64,000 nucleotides of DNA from Phyllostachys edulis (taxonomy: Eukaryota > Streptophyta > Magnoliopsida > Poales > Poaceae), in assembly GCA_036346405.1 (NCBI GenBank), contig CM070557.1:53946016-54010015 (forward strand), written 5' to 3'. The position numbers and the translations under genes are program-made. The notes under the pieces are model-generated. The model did no database searches. It was not told the origin of the DNA and saw only the letters and a list, made by a program, of their open reading frames with translations. This document shows positions 11,513-23,540 of the stretch, piece after piece. Numbering within the stretch: the first letter of the stretch is position 1; every line of letters begins with the position of its first letter.

Positions 11513-13523
11513 CTTTATGCGCCATGTTGTTCTGCACCATCAATGATATTTCTGCCCTTGGTAACCTGTCTGGGTTCAGTACAAAAGGAGCCAAAGCCTG
11601 TCTGTACTGCTTAGATGACACCGAGAGTGTGTGGCTAAACAACTCGCGCAAAACTATGTACATGCATTACCGTAGGTTCCTTCCCAAGTCTCGCTCATAC
11701 CGCAAGATAAAAAAACAATTCGACGAAAATAAGGAGGATGGTTCAGCTCCAAGGGCTTTTAGAGGGAATGATGTCTATGATATGGTTAAGGATATCGATA
11801 TTGTGCTTGGAAAAGAACGTAAATTGAGGACCCGTTAGAAGAACATTTGGAAGAAGTGATCAGTTTTTTAGGACTTACCTTATCGGGAGCACTTAGAAGT
11901 TTGCCACTGCATCGACGTCATGCACGTGGAGAAGAATGTATGTGATAGCTTGATTGGTCTCTTACCGAACATTCGTAGCAAAACAAAGGATGATGTTAAT
12001 GTACGACGTGACTTGGTTGATGTGAACATAAGGACTGAGTTAGCACCGAAAGAGACCAATAAAGGTCGAACATACCTTCCCCCCAGCTTGCTACACTTTG
12101 TCCAAGGCCGAGAAAAACGAACTGTGCTAGAGCTTACATGGTGTGAAAGTTTCGTCTAGTTACTTCGATAACATGAAGAAACTTGTTTCTATGGAAGACT
12201 TGAAATTAATTGGTATGAAGTATCATGATTATCATGTGCTGAAGACACAAATGCTTCATGTTGCGATTAGAAGTATTTTATCGAACAAGGTCCGAGTGGC
12301 AATCATGAGGCTGTGTTATTTCTTTAACTCAATTTCTCAGATGGTCATCAATCCCGATGGACTATATGCTCTGCAGGCCGAGGTGGTGACGACTCTATGT
12401 CATCTTGAGATGTATTTCCCTTCGTCATTTTTTGATATCATGGTACATCTCATTGTTCACTTTGTGAAAGAGATAAAGATATGCGGCCCTATGTTCCTAT
12501 GTCATATGTACCCTTTTGAGAGGTACATGGGAATTCTCAAGTCCTATGTATGGAATCGATTTCGACCAGAGGGCAGCATCATCGAAGGTTATGCAATCGA
12601 AGAGATCATTGAGTTCTGCGTTGACTACATGGCTCAGGTGGAACCGATAGGTGTGCCTCCATCTCGTCATGAGAGGAGGTTGGAGGGTAGCGGGACCATC
12701 GGAAGGAAAGCAATCACTCTCGATCTAGATACGTACGCTCAAGCCTATTTCACGGTCTTACAACATATGACCGAAGTGTCCCCGTACATCGATGAGCAAA
12801 AATACATGGTACGCCAATAGAATCCAGGCCGGTCGGAGGTTTAGATCACGAGAGAGCACAGTCGTCAGTTCAACGATGGTTAAAGGTGTGATTCACTAGG
12901 AGGTCATCAAGTGATGATATGCTGCGATGGTTGGCAAAAGGTCTAAAATTTACAATTGTGACATGGCAAGGATATGACATAAATGGGTACACATTTTATA
13001 CGACATCTCAGCATAGGAAGAGCACAATCCAAAACAGCGAAGTTCGCATAGATACGTTTCACGAGCAGTTCAATACCACTAGGCCAAACATAATGAAACA
13101 TGGGTTGAGCTCCTACTATGGGTTCATAGAGGAAATTTGCGAGCTCGACTACGTACTTTTTAAGATCCCCCTGTTTCGGTGCCATTGGGTCAAACTTCCA
13201 CATGGTGTGAAGGTCGAAAAGTACGACATCAGTATTGTGTACCTCGAATGTGTCGGATACAAGGACGAACCATTTGTACTCGCTAAACAAGTTGTTCAAG
13301 TTTTTTTTATGTAACGGACCTGGCAAATAAAAACCGCCACGTAGTTCTTCGTAGAAAAAGAAGGGTTGTAGGAGTTGAGAATGTCGTGAATATGGAAGAG
13401 TACAATCAATTTGACAAGTTGCCTCCTTTCGGAGACAGCATTAGGCTCGAGAAAGAACCCAGTGAGGAAGCTAGCTATATGCGCGTCGATCATCATGGAG
13501 GGCTAATTTTTCAAAGGAAATAG
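11513..13523 (+). pseudogene. CACTA Tnp2-type transposase, decayed copy 2
   Basis: It starts in mid-Tnp2 (MLFCTINDISALGNLSGFST, SRKTMYMHYRRFLP, GSAPRAFRGND) and continues through the DUF4218-like part, with a 225-codon frame at 12,143-12,820 containing HLEMYFPSSFFDIMVHL and MYPFERYMGILKSY. Next comes the DUF4216-like part (12,919-13,314: YYGFIEEICELDY, HWVKLPHGVKV, GYKDEPFVLAKQV), and it ends near 13,523 with EEYNQFDKLPPFG. Compared with copy 1 it lacks the N-terminal half but keeps the C-terminal domain copy 1 has lost. Frames change near 11,838, 12,140, 12,820 and 13,315, so it is not functional. Confidence 0.85.
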
Positions 13524-13689
13524 CCAAGTGGAATGATCTCACACGGTGAACACCTATTTGGAAATTGTTCCATTGTAATTAAGAAACTCGGCATGTAATT
13601 AAGAATTTATTCTATTGTGATTGATTCAGCAATTAAGAAATTATTACATCTATGATCTTATCTGCTTTCTTGTTTTTAGAGGGCATGGC

Positions 13690-13880
13690 TAGCATTTCTT
13701 AAGGCTAGCCGAAAAACAAAATATTTTTTAGCTATAGAAGGAACTATCACATGCGGTTTAAAGGAACAAACCGTTTGTCATATATGTATCACATATTGTT
13801 TTTAAAATAGAACCGTCTGTGATAGGAGACCATATCACAGACAGTTCTATTATGGAACCGTCTGTGGTATCCTTTTATTA
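13690..13880. repeat. CACTA subterminal repeats downstream of Tnp2 copy 2
   Basis: Copies of ATCACAGACAGTTCT / GAACCGTCTGTGAT arranged in pairs, preceded by the TATTTTTTAGCTATA segment also seen at about 710-740. The far side (TTATTAGTAGGGC, then TTTAGGGTTTGCGCC) has an inverted counterpart at about 20,530-20,575. Confidence 0.65.
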
Positions 13881-14260
13881 GTAGGGCCCCTTTAGGGTTT
13901 GCGCCTACTAAATCACTCACCGTTCCTCCGGCGCCCTTACTCTACTTTGTTCCCTCCCTTTGGCGCCACGACATGTGTTCTTGCCTGACATCGACACCGC
14001 TCGAGTCCCTTCACGACTCACCCTTACAGTGTGTTGTTGCCGCCCAAAGCCCCTCCTGATGCACCCCCCAAGTTGCGCTACCCCCAAGTCCGGCAGCGCC
14101 CTTGGCTCCCCTTCTGGCCTCCTACCCCAAGTTGCACCACTTCCTCCTCCTCCATCACCGATGCCATGCTCCTCCCCTTGTCGCCTCCTCCTCCCCTTGC
14201 CGCTCCTCCATCCCCTCCATCCTCCCAAAGCCCCATCCCAAGGTACATGGGCTAACATTG
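13881..14260. other. GC-rich transposon-internal segment
   Basis: Pro/Ser-rich open frames on + and Gly/Arg-rich on minus reflect CCTCCTCC-type composition. It sits between CACTA subterminal repeats and AT-rich sequence, in the same relative position as the GC-rich segment at 20,113-20,586 in the inverted copy. No gene is recognised. Confidence 0.4.
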
Positions 14261-14399
14261 CGATAATATCAGTTTGTGTATGTTAGATCAAATCATTGTT
14301 GTTCATCTCTGGTATGCTTAGGTATTTGCTTGCTTACTGTTAGGCTTACTTGATTCTATGATAACTATTACAGTGTCATCATGTTGTGTTTCCTCTTTC

Positions 14400-15460
14400 C
14401 TTGATTTTTATTAACGTTGTTAGCATCGGGTTGTGATGCAGCCCAAGTACGCTCTGCTAATTTAACGCGTGTTCCTATTATTTCATATGTGCTAGAGGAG
14501 CACATGCGCGTGTTTACATAATTGCGTGTGGGGGAAGACGGTCGTGCCATGCATGAAGAAAACCTAATGCATGTACATGGTACCCAAGGAGCAGAACATG
14601 TGTGTGCAGGTGCAGGTGCATGCAATGCATGTGTTTGGGACCCGAGAGGAGGCGAGATGGAATTTGGATTGCGTGATGAGTATTTTTTATTTTATGCCAA
14701 CTACTCCTAATCAAGATATTTGGAAGGAGTTCTATTTGGATGTGTATTCAACGGAAATATCAGCAGATAAAAGGAAGGGGCACCAACAAAAATCACAGGA
14801 AATCAGGAAGCAAGAGATGATGTTTTCTATTGCCAATGCATAAAAGAAGCCAGGGACATGCACGTTTCTTTCTGTACGAGCTATGGGGTGGGGCCCACCT
14901 GTAGCCGTGACAGCCAACCAACCGATTGGTTTTAGTTTTGCATTAGGACTTCTAGTCGAGTACATCTTTTGTACATGCATGTGTGTCAGCTATAACTTCT
15001 AGTTGAGTATATCTTTTGTACGTGCATGTGTGCCGGCTATAAAAGCCAAAGGCCTTCGGCCATGTAGGGGGACTTTTAGAAATTATGAATTAAGTTAATT
15101 GGCGTGTCACCATGAGGGTCTACCTCGGTTATTGTCGCCATGAGGGTCTACCTCTGTTATCGTGTGCATGTGAGTTCTTGAGAGTTTCACATCTAGGATA
15201 TTTCTGATTGCTACTTATGTTTAATCTTATTGATTGAATTTGTGTGCTAATCTTGTTTGATCTCTTCTCTCATTTGTGTATTGTGGTGTGCACAGATGTG
15301 AGATTTATTTATTGAAGTGCGAGTTGCATCTTGTAATTCGTGCTCCACATATTTGTTCGGGAATTACCACCATGAAAGATTGGACAACCTATGGATTTAA
15401 TCTCGTTTCGAAGTTTGATCCACATCAGGTTTCAAGGTTAATTGTATTGCTGATAGTGGG
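14400..15460 (+). other. LTR/promoter-like non-coding stretch
   Basis: A 47-bp direct duplication (starts 14,948 and 14,995, beginning ACTTCTAGT) is followed by TATAAAAGCC at about 15,040. Near 15,110 and 15,140 a second short duplication follows (CCATGAGGGTCTACCTC twice). Duplicated upstream blocks ahead of a TATA box are typical of retrotransposon LTR promoters. No coding domain, primer site or termini were found, so the class is open. Confidence 0.3.
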
Positions 15461-15477
15461 CTACTACATATTTAAAT

Positions 15478-15924
15478 CTTTGAAGCGAGGGATGGAGTTG
15501 GTTAATGATTAGGGGGGTGGTAATGGGAATGCCTGTGGCGTGCATCTTGTTTATTTATTTTGGAAATACAATGGTTATCGTTTTTGGCTTAGCTTCCCTG
15601 TGCTCATTGTCTGCTGGTTGCCAATATTAATTTGTAATGCTCCTGCTGTTGCTTTGCTATATTCAGAGACCAAAGGTTTTTTTATTGGAATGAACTCAAT
15701 CTTTGAAGCGAGGGATGGAGTTGGTTAATGATTCAGGGGATGGTATGGGAATGCATGTGGCGTACATCTTGTTTATTTCTTTTGGAAATACAATGGTTAT
15801 CGTTTTTGGCTTAGCTTCTCTGTGCTCATTGTTTGCTGGTTGCCAATATTAATTTGTAATGCTCCTCCTATTGCTTTGTTATACTCAGAGACCAAAGGTT
15901 TGTTTAGTGGAATGAACTCATCTT
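15478..15924. repeat. 223-bp tandem duplication
   Basis: Two adjacent near-identical copies, 15,478-15,700 and 15,701-15,924, both starting CTTTGAAGCGAGGGATGG and ending near TGGAATGAACTCA. They differ by scattered substitutions and small indels. The open frames inside are not recognisable proteins. Confidence 0.9.
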
Positions 15925-15929
15925 AGACA

Positions 15930-18900
15930 GGTGTAAGCAAAACTCTTAGCTAATCCCAAAGCTAGGAACTGTAGGTAACCTGGTCAATCCCATGCTTAAA
16001 TAGGGCTATTTTTTTTACAAAGCAAGGAAAGTACTTAGTATTATTATCCCCTTCTAAAAGATTTTTCTCTTTAGACCTCTGAAACCATTTCAGTTCCTCT
16101 TCTTTTAAAATCTCAGTTAATTGGGCATCTAGTGAATCCTCGAATCATTGTTCGGCCATCCTTGTGATGAGGTGCCCACTAAAATATTATGCTCTTGTGT
16201 TAATTATTTAATTGTGGGGGCTTAGGGCCTAGATCTTATGTTAATTAATTAAACTCACCAAATTAAGACTATCAAATGTTCATCTCTCCTTCAGCTTTAG
16301 GTGAAATTCTATGATTTCCACCTTTCATTTTTCATCTTCCCTTGCCGTTCCTTGAAATCCATATTGACCTTTTGGATCTACCAATGGTGATTATTGTCAT
16401 CACAGTTCGCATTCAGGTCAAATGGTCACTTTACATCATTATGATTTTTCTAGCAAAACAAGGCATGATTGGTGTATTTCTAATTGGAACGCATATCATC
16501 TGTATACAGTCAAATCCCTACTTGATTTTTATAAATTATCCAGCCTCACCTAACCGTTCCTTTAATAATATATAAAAAATCTCTTGTGATAAACAATTAA
16601 TACATACATTGTAAAGAACAACAGAATGCTTTTAATTTCTTGAATGATCTAATGGATACTGGATCTTTTTTTACAAAAAGCAAGAGAACTACATTTTTGA
16701 TCTAAAATGGTTGGAAAATACAAAGAATATTATGTCCACGGAGGCTTAGACCTAATCAAAAGGGATCCCTTTTACACCAAGGGACACTTTTGTAGTATTT
16801 GATGGAGGATCTAAGATTCAAAATATGAAACCAGCATAGATCGAAGTTTGTCCTCTCAAGGCAATAACTATGTATGAGCCAGTCAGCTGGTGTCTCAACT
16901 CTCAACTGCTATCATGACTCTCATGAAAGACATACAAGGAATATGCTACAAATAGCATATCCGAATTATTTATGATTTCTCCTTGCAACTACTATTACTA
17001 AAACATGTTACTTTAATTAGAATTTTCTTTCAAGAAATTAATTAATCTTCTTCTGAATCCTAGAATTTTCACTGAATTGGGATGCAGGAAGACAGAATTG
17101 TTCCTCACATATGTTTTACTGTTGAATGGATAAAGGTTGTTTTACATTAAAATGGCAATAATTTCCATAGGATGAACCCTTTCTAATCCCAAAATGTGAA
17201 GAGCATTTTTATCAAAGGTAAAAGAAATTCACATCAAAAAATTGTAATGAGTAGAGATGATATGGAGAAAATACCTCCATGTTCTTGTCCCACACCGATT
17301 GAGGGAACTTATGATAAATGTCAAGGACATCCCAAAGAGGACATCCGAAAGAGGCTACTTAACGTAGCCATTAGCTTTGTGCTTCTTGTTGTACATAAAG
17401 CAGACCTTGGATGCAACAAGCTGATTTTGATGTGAGAAATGGCGATGAGCGTTACTGTTGAACAAAATGTGTTGTGACTTTTGACTGGAAGGAAAAGCAA
17501 GGCCAACTACTGGTGCTTGATAGAGTGCCTTCATTATGAGCCTATTCAGTGTTAGAATGAACATATCATGGGTTATTTGTGCTGCTTTGAAGAAAGAAGC
17601 TGTAGTAAAGTATCCAGAAAAGAATCCCTCAAGACAAGAAAATGAACACATTTTTTTAAATCTATTGAACCTCCCAAAATTTAAAGTGCTACCTTTTGTA
17701 AATTGTATTTGACAGTTCCCTAGAACAAATGTGTTGTACGCAAAATATACAAGCAATATTTTAAATTTGAACAGATTGTGAGGTAGTTGTAGGTAATAAT
17801 GGTGTATATTTGTTCTGTATATAGTTGTTTTAAAATATAAAAATAACTACCACATGTATTGCTTGCAAATTCAGGGAGGAAAAGGCACATCACTTTCAGC
17901 ACACCGAAAGGGGAGAAACTTTGGCTACGATTCACGAACTACAAACACATACTTACAGACAGCCAAATATCTAGACTTTCACCCCCCCCCCAAGGATTAG
18001 TTAGTTGCTAAAGTATCAGCAATTAGGAAATAGGACAATTATATTGTAGTGATATCTACAAAGAGGATAATTCAATAATGTATTTGATCACCGTCACCTA
18101 CCAGAAGTTCCCAACTTTAATTCCAAATAGTCGATTATTAAGTGCAGCCAATCTGTTGGCTGGCACCTTGAAAACAACCACATAGTAATAATAAAAAGAA
18201 TCGGAAAAGTAGCCATTGCAAGAAAATGTATGCGAAGGGTCATAACCATGAAACAGGAATGGGAAATTATTTATATATAGGAAAAAAATACATAACCAAA
18301 TCTATCAAATAGCATGAAAATCATCAACATAACCAAATACAGTCAATAGATTAAACTAATGATATTATCTAGAATAAATGTAAATTAATAATTTAACATG
18401 CAATATTCTAGACCACAGCAGTGATCCTTTACCTATTCGGTTGTAACACCATAGTAGTGTATATAGTCGGGTTATAGCTTTAGCTAAAATTATTGAAGTA
18501 TTTCCTTCCACACTTATGTGTGATACTTTAGTAATTTGACCCAAAAACACAATCAAGTGATTAGTAAAGAAAATTTAGTGAAATTTGGTAAACATACAAG
18601 AAATAGATACATTGCTAGTGGTAATGGCACATTTATACTTTGTCCTGCAAACCCAAATGGCGTATTGCGAAAAGCATAGTCAATTATTAATCAATTAGCA
18701 AATAAAGGTAAATGAATCTGACCATTCAATAGAGAAAACACAAACACAATGTTATGAAATAGCGACCAAGATATGCATGAAGTTCGACATTTTTCCTATT
18801 ACTCCTAATGCTTCTTGGGTGTCCTTGTTCTCTTTGTAAAGGTGAAACACGATCAATGTCCCATAACGGTAGCTCTAGTTACAACACAAGTTAGCAGGAA

Positions 18901-18990
18901 AATTAGATGCATCACAAAACATTACATTCCTTACTACACATCTATAAAAGAGCGCTCAGCAACTACATTAGTTGTGTTACCAAATTTAAA
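15930..18990. other. AT-rich intergenic stretch
   Basis: I see no recognisable coding domain, terminal repeat or RNA gene here. Open frames are short, AT-biased and scattered over all frames (for example 17,196-17,435 on + and 17,355-17,756 on minus). A C10 run lies near 17,983. Confidence 0.6.
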
Positions 18991-19230
18991 CAAGTAAAGC
19001 CTATCAAGTAACCGTCTGTGATGACTTTTCTCTATAAAAGCCACCAAGCAGTGACTGCTTGTGCCTTTAAAACCGGCATCATAAATATATTATATTTCTA
19101 TTGTTCCTAGCGCCTCGGCCACTTTGAGAATTAGATCCACATGACATGAAGAGGAAGAAACGACAACGAGGGCAAGCTCATTGAGCCCTACAAATTTAAA
19201 AATGCGGCTACGGATAGCGTCGGGACATCA

Positions 19231-19340
19231 ATTACTTGGTTGCTAATACATGATGCCACTTCGATCGGAGTAACACAGTACTCGATTGGGAATCTGTAAA
19301 GTACTCATCATGAAAGTGGCATCATGTATTAGCAAGTAAT
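19231..19340. repeat. Inverted repeat with hairpin potential
   Basis: Left arm 19,231-19,261 (ATTACTTG...CTAATACATGATGCC) and right arm 19,314-19,340 are complementary over about 27 bp with one 4-nt bulge and a loop of about 52 nt. It may be a small foldback element or a hairpin RNA precursor; nothing in the sequence decides between them. Confidence 0.7.
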
Positions 19341-19625
19341 AATATGTGTGATGGTTGAACAATACATACATAATATATATATAATGCGGTTTTAAAAGCA
19401 ACAGCTGAGACTATAGAGAAGAGATTAGGAATGGAATAGTAGGGCGGCGTACCTAGGGCGCAAAGGCGGAGAACTTGACTGCATGAACACGATTACACGA
19501 GACAAATGTGAAATGAATGGCGAGAAGCAACAGATGACATCTTGACAAAATGACAAATCGACAAATAAGTCATAACATACATATCACACATTTTATACAT
19601 CTATTTTTGCAAATCATCAATCACA

Positions 19626-19830
19626 CATATCAACAACCCATGGTTCACCAAGCAAGTTTCCACTATCAATAGCAAACAACACTTGACACTTCTGAATAAG
19701 TCATAACTCATAACAATATAACATATCAACAGCCCATGGTTCACCATGCAAGTTTCACTATCAATAGCAGACAACACTTGACACTTCTGAATAAGTCATA
19801 ACTCATAACAATATAACATATCAACAGCTC
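19626..19830. repeat. 95-96 bp tandem repeat, two copies plus start of a third
   Basis: CATATCAACA(A/G)CCCATGG starts at 19,626 and 19,722, and a truncated third copy starts at 19,817. The copies share GACACTTCTGAATAAGTC and similar blocks. Non-coding. Confidence 0.85.
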
Positions 19831-20112
19831 ATACCCAATAAGTCATAACATATCAAGCCCCATCCGAACCCACATCATGAACTAAGCAAGATGCATAGAA
19901 TGCACATACACCAATAGCCCTCAGTTGACATCACAGATCAAGGGTGTCCAAACCCGCCACCACACACCGATAGTAGCCCTCGGCATCCATCATGAGCACT
20001 AGCCATTTCCATCCACGAGCATGGGGCGAGAGAGGGAGTAAGGTAGGGTTACCTCGATGCTGTAAGAACCACGGCGCGACCCACCACCAAAGACAACCCT
20101 CATCCATCTCCT

Positions 20113-20660
20113 TCACCTTGCATAAATCACACAAACATCGGGGACACAACTTAAGGCCCAAGCATAAAAATCAAACTCAACACAAGATATTAAGCTAACA
20201 GATCTAGAGAGGAGGATGGGGAAAGCAAAGACCGGCCAGACCCGGCGCGGAGGCCGGCAGGAGAACCAAGCCATGGCGGCAAGAGCGACCGAGCGAGCCA
20301 AGCCCGATGGCAGGTGGATCGTCACCGTTGTTGTGGCGACCACGACCTTGCACAAGACACTACTATCTTGTGCGGTGCAGAGCGGTGTCTGGCCGTGGCA
20401 ACAGCGGCGGGGTTGGGCGGCGATGGCGACGGGTCGGCGGTGGCGTCGAGGTGGGGAGGAGCGAATAAATCTGTTTGAAAGTGACGAGTTAGGGCGGGCA
20501 CAAACCCTAAGCGAGCTGGGAGTGGCGAGAGTTAGAGGCGGCGCAAACCCTAGCGGCGGGCTCGTACTAATAAAGAGACTTATCACGAGCGGTTCTATTA
20601 TGGAACCGTCGGTGATAATATCCTGAGCGGTTCCATTATGGAACCGTCAGTGATATGGTT
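20113..20660 (-). repeat. CACTA internal GC-rich segment with subterminal repeats
   Basis: 20,578-20,660 holds paired GAGCGGTTCTATTATGG / AACCGTC(G/A)GTGAT motifs. Together with the adjacent GGCGCAAACCCTA and GTACTAATAAAG it is the inverted counterpart of 13,830-13,920. The 157-codon minus-strand frame (20,113-20,586) is Ser/Arg/Pro-rich and has no recognised domain. I do not call it a gene. Confidence 0.5.
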
Positions 20661-20769
20661 TTTCTCAAGTATATTTATCTTGTATGTACACTTACATGAC
20701 ATGAAGAAATTACATGTTTATATGTCAATATTGTCATTTAAATCTTGCTAAAAATTTGCTTTAACTATA

Positions 20770-20778
20770 TATACATAC

Positions 20779-20873
<95 letters not shown>

Positions 20874-20901
20874 ATTGTTCCACTAAACTTTGTTCCACTA
20901 A

Positions 20902-20938
<37 letters not shown>

Positions 20939-20995
20939 CAATAATTTTGTTTTTCCACAAAACCATCTCGACATATATATATATATAGCAATAAT
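20770..20995. repeat. ATAC/AT microsatellite cluster
   Basis: (ATAC)n followed by long (AT)n tracts, interrupted by two copies of GTTCCACTAAA and further TATATA blocks. Open frames made of Ile/Tyr runs on both strands are artefacts of this composition. Confidence 0.95.
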
Positions 20996-21136
20996 TCAAC
21001 ATATAATTAATATAGTAACTTCTCACCTCCAATTTTTTTTTTTCATTTTGATTTTTCATATATATGGCCAAGCAGTGGCGATTAAACTAAAAGATTAAAA
21101 AAATAGAAACCTATAAATAAACAAAGTTTTTCTAGT

Positions 21137-21593
21137 GGCGGAGGTAGGCTGCTATCTCCGTCTTCAATACTTCATAGGCGATGGCGTCGGCATCGGACGG
21201 TTCCTGATCATCAGCGAATGAAGCCTGAAATGCGTCCACCACGTGGCGCTCGTTCAAGTGTCTCGAAGACCCTCGAATTGTTGAACCAAGAAGAATTGAG
21301 CCCATGGGCTCTCTTCCCTTGCTTGAGGGTCTCGACACGTCGACTCGATGCTTCTGCCGCCTTTCTTCTGTGATCAAGTGACAGCAAGCCTCCAGAGGCG
21401 ACGCAACGTCGTTTTGGAGGACTACGTCGATGTGTGATAAACTTCGCCGAAAGTGGGAGATCACCCATAAGACACGGCGGAGGAGGATGTCAAGGCGGCG
21501 GAAGGTGGTCGTCACTGCTCCGATAAATTCTCCGCCGCAGAGGAGTGAAGACAACTGCTGATCAAACCTTTGTTCTTCCTCAAAGCGGTTCAA
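21137..21593 (-). CDS. CACTA-associated hypothetical ORF
   Basis: A minus-strand open frame of about 150 codons. Its first ATG is not at the 5' end; the frame continues upstream to about 21,660 without one. It shares VVLQNDVA, EPSDAD and KTEIAAYL segments with the + strand ORF at 1-483. Just upstream (21,835-22,171) lie CACTA subterminal repeats and a CACTA terminus, so it is likely an element-encoded or captured ORF. Directly after its stop is CACTAGAAAAAC (minus strand), which resembles another CACTA-type end. No domain or function is recognised. Confidence 0.4.
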
Positions 21594-21834
21594 CGTGCAA
21601 GAGAGAGTGCTGCAAATGTCGTCGAGAAGGCCATCAATGCCGGCGACAAGGAAGAGGTAGCCATTTCGTTTTTTATAAGTATGTGGGGATGATCATATTG
21701 GATGGCGGATGATCCTTTTATAAAACAAGGAATAAATTCGGGCGTGAGGCGAAGAGACGCGTCGGGGCCGGCGGATGGCGGCAAACGAGCGCGCCGGCGA
21801 TGAAAAAAACTCACCGTGGAGTCAGAGCGATATT

Positions 21835-22171
21835 ATCACAGATGGTTTGTGTTAAAACCGTGCAGTGATATATAATAATTTGACAGATGGTTATTGTTAA
21901 GAACCGTCTGTGATGTTTCACAGACGGTTCTTGTTGAAAACCGTCTGTGATATGTAGCATTATCACAAACGGTTATTAATAAGGACCGTCTGTGATACAT
22001 CACAGATGGTTTTCAACACGAACCGTCTGTGATATTACCTCTTCACAGACAATTTTTAGCGCACCCGAATACGCAGACGGTCTTTAAGCCAAAACCGTCG
22101 TAATTTAATATATGAGACGGTTTTGGTCAGCAAATGCGTGATGGCGTCGATATTAGCCTTTTTGTAGTAGT
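21835..22171 (-). mobile_element. CACTA element terminus with subterminal repeats
   Basis: Read on the minus strand from 22,171 inward, the sequence begins CACTACTACAAAAAGG, a standard CACTA terminal inverted repeat. It is followed by about eight alternating copies of TCACAGACGGTT and AACCGTCTGTGA. The three bases outside (TAA) would be one side of the 3-bp target duplication. The partner terminus was not found, so only this end is defined. It lies within an intron of the PUS7-like fragment. Confidence 0.8.
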
Positions 22172-22256
22172 GTAAGTCATACATGTGGAATGAAAAGTAC
22201 AAACAACAGTTAAAAATCTTAGGACAATAAGTGAACAAGTTAAACATAATGTCATC

Positions 22257-23047
22257 ACCTCATGAACTTCCCAATATGATCTGGCCAATTAGTTGACCCT
22301 CTACTATCAAATGCCCTATCATCTCTCCAATAAGAACCACTCATGTTCTTCCTCTTCCCTCCTCGCCCACCACCACCCCTCCCTCCTCCTGCTCCCAATC
22401 CCAACCGCACCCTAATGCATTTATGAACCCCATCGTTGTGTTCCACCGTGTCCGTGACAAAGAACTTGAAGTTCTTGAAGAAGTTATGCACCTCCTACAA
22501 CCAAATAAACACCCAAATCACATTGTTTCCACACAACTCAACCACAGAAACAATCAGCAACCAGGAACCGAACCCACCGATCGATGAGCCTTGTCGGCGT
22601 CAGACGAGAGAATAACCGGTGAAACATCACTCCCTCCCCCCAGCTGAAACCCTCTTGAGAAGCCCCCTCAACGCATCGCAATCCGCGTCACCGCAGAGCA
22701 CATGGAACGACTCAAGAGCCTGCGAGTGGTCGCGTCAGCCAGCGGCGCCGCCTTCTCCTCCTCCTTCACATCCACGCACTGCAATCCATAATTGGGGGCA
22801 AAGTTGGGATCGGACGTGTGAATCATGAACCAAACGTCGCCATGGTGAGGTCAGGAAATGCACGTACCTCGTCCAGGAGATCGAAGGAGGTGAGGGGGAT
22901 GAGGGGGTCGTTGTAGGTGACTTCGTGGACAATGAAGTTGGAGTAACAATGCTTGTGGACACCGGGGAAGCCGAGGATGGAGGAGAAGCGAGAGATCTTG
23001 GCGGAGGAGGATGGTCTTGGCGCGGATGGGAGGATGGGCGGGCTCAA
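22257..23047 (-). pseudogene. PUS7/TruD-type pseudouridine synthase, N-terminal fragment
   Basis: Two minus-strand exons fit plant homologues of PUS7 (TruD family), which isomerise uridine in tRNA, mRNA and snRNA. Exon 1 (to about 22,869) encodes ILGFPGVHKHCYSNFIVHEV and LTSFDLLDE, then a GAG/GTACGTG donor. Exon 2 starts after TTGTAG near 22,496 and encodes EVHNFFKNFKFFVTDTVEHN, a Gly/Arg-rich run and FDSRGSTNWPDHIGKF, then a donor GTGATG near 22,256. The catalytic TruD core is not in the window. A CACTA element begins 85 bp into the following intron, and a Helitron end lies about 380 bp upstream of exon 1. The family call rests on the two conserved exons and is fairly firm; whether the gene resumes beyond the CACTA is unknown. 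Confidence 0.7.
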
Positions 23048-23540
23048 GGCGAGGGCGAAACGGAGGAGGGCGAGGGCAAGGGCTCATGGCAGTGGCGAGG
23101 CGGCGATGGTGGACAAGGGCGACGCGAAGGCAGGTGAGTGGCGATGGGAGATGGAGGCGGAGGATGTGGGAGAGGGGAGTAGCGCGGAGGTTCGAGGGCA
23201 GCTCGGGGGAGATGGGCGAGGATGAGGATGTGGGCGAGGATGAGGGCGGGTCGGCAATGGGCGAGGGCGTTGTGGCAGGGGGGGGAAGGGAATGGTCAGG
23301 GCGATACTTTTGTGTGCGAGGTCGGGCCGTCGGACGATATTTTCGTGCGTGAGGTGGTTTCGTGCCGAGGTGGACGATTGCCCGGCTGCGCGAGGTAAAC
23401 ACGGACTTTATTAGTTAAAGAAAGACTAGTCATGTGCCCGTGTGTTGTAACGGAAAATCAATTTTACATAAATTATGTTGTTGCAGCTCACCAATCTCCC
23501 TATTGACATTTATAAGTTAAAACTTCTATGTCTTGCAGTA

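Noticed and set aside
20745..21098. Ile/Tyr-rich ORFs
   Set aside because: Translation of (AT)n and (ATAC)n microsatellites.
21126..21136. TTTTTCTAGTG read as a second CACTA right end
   Set aside because: Matches a plausible terminus, but no partner end or 3-bp duplication was found; kept only as a remark on the neighbouring ORF.
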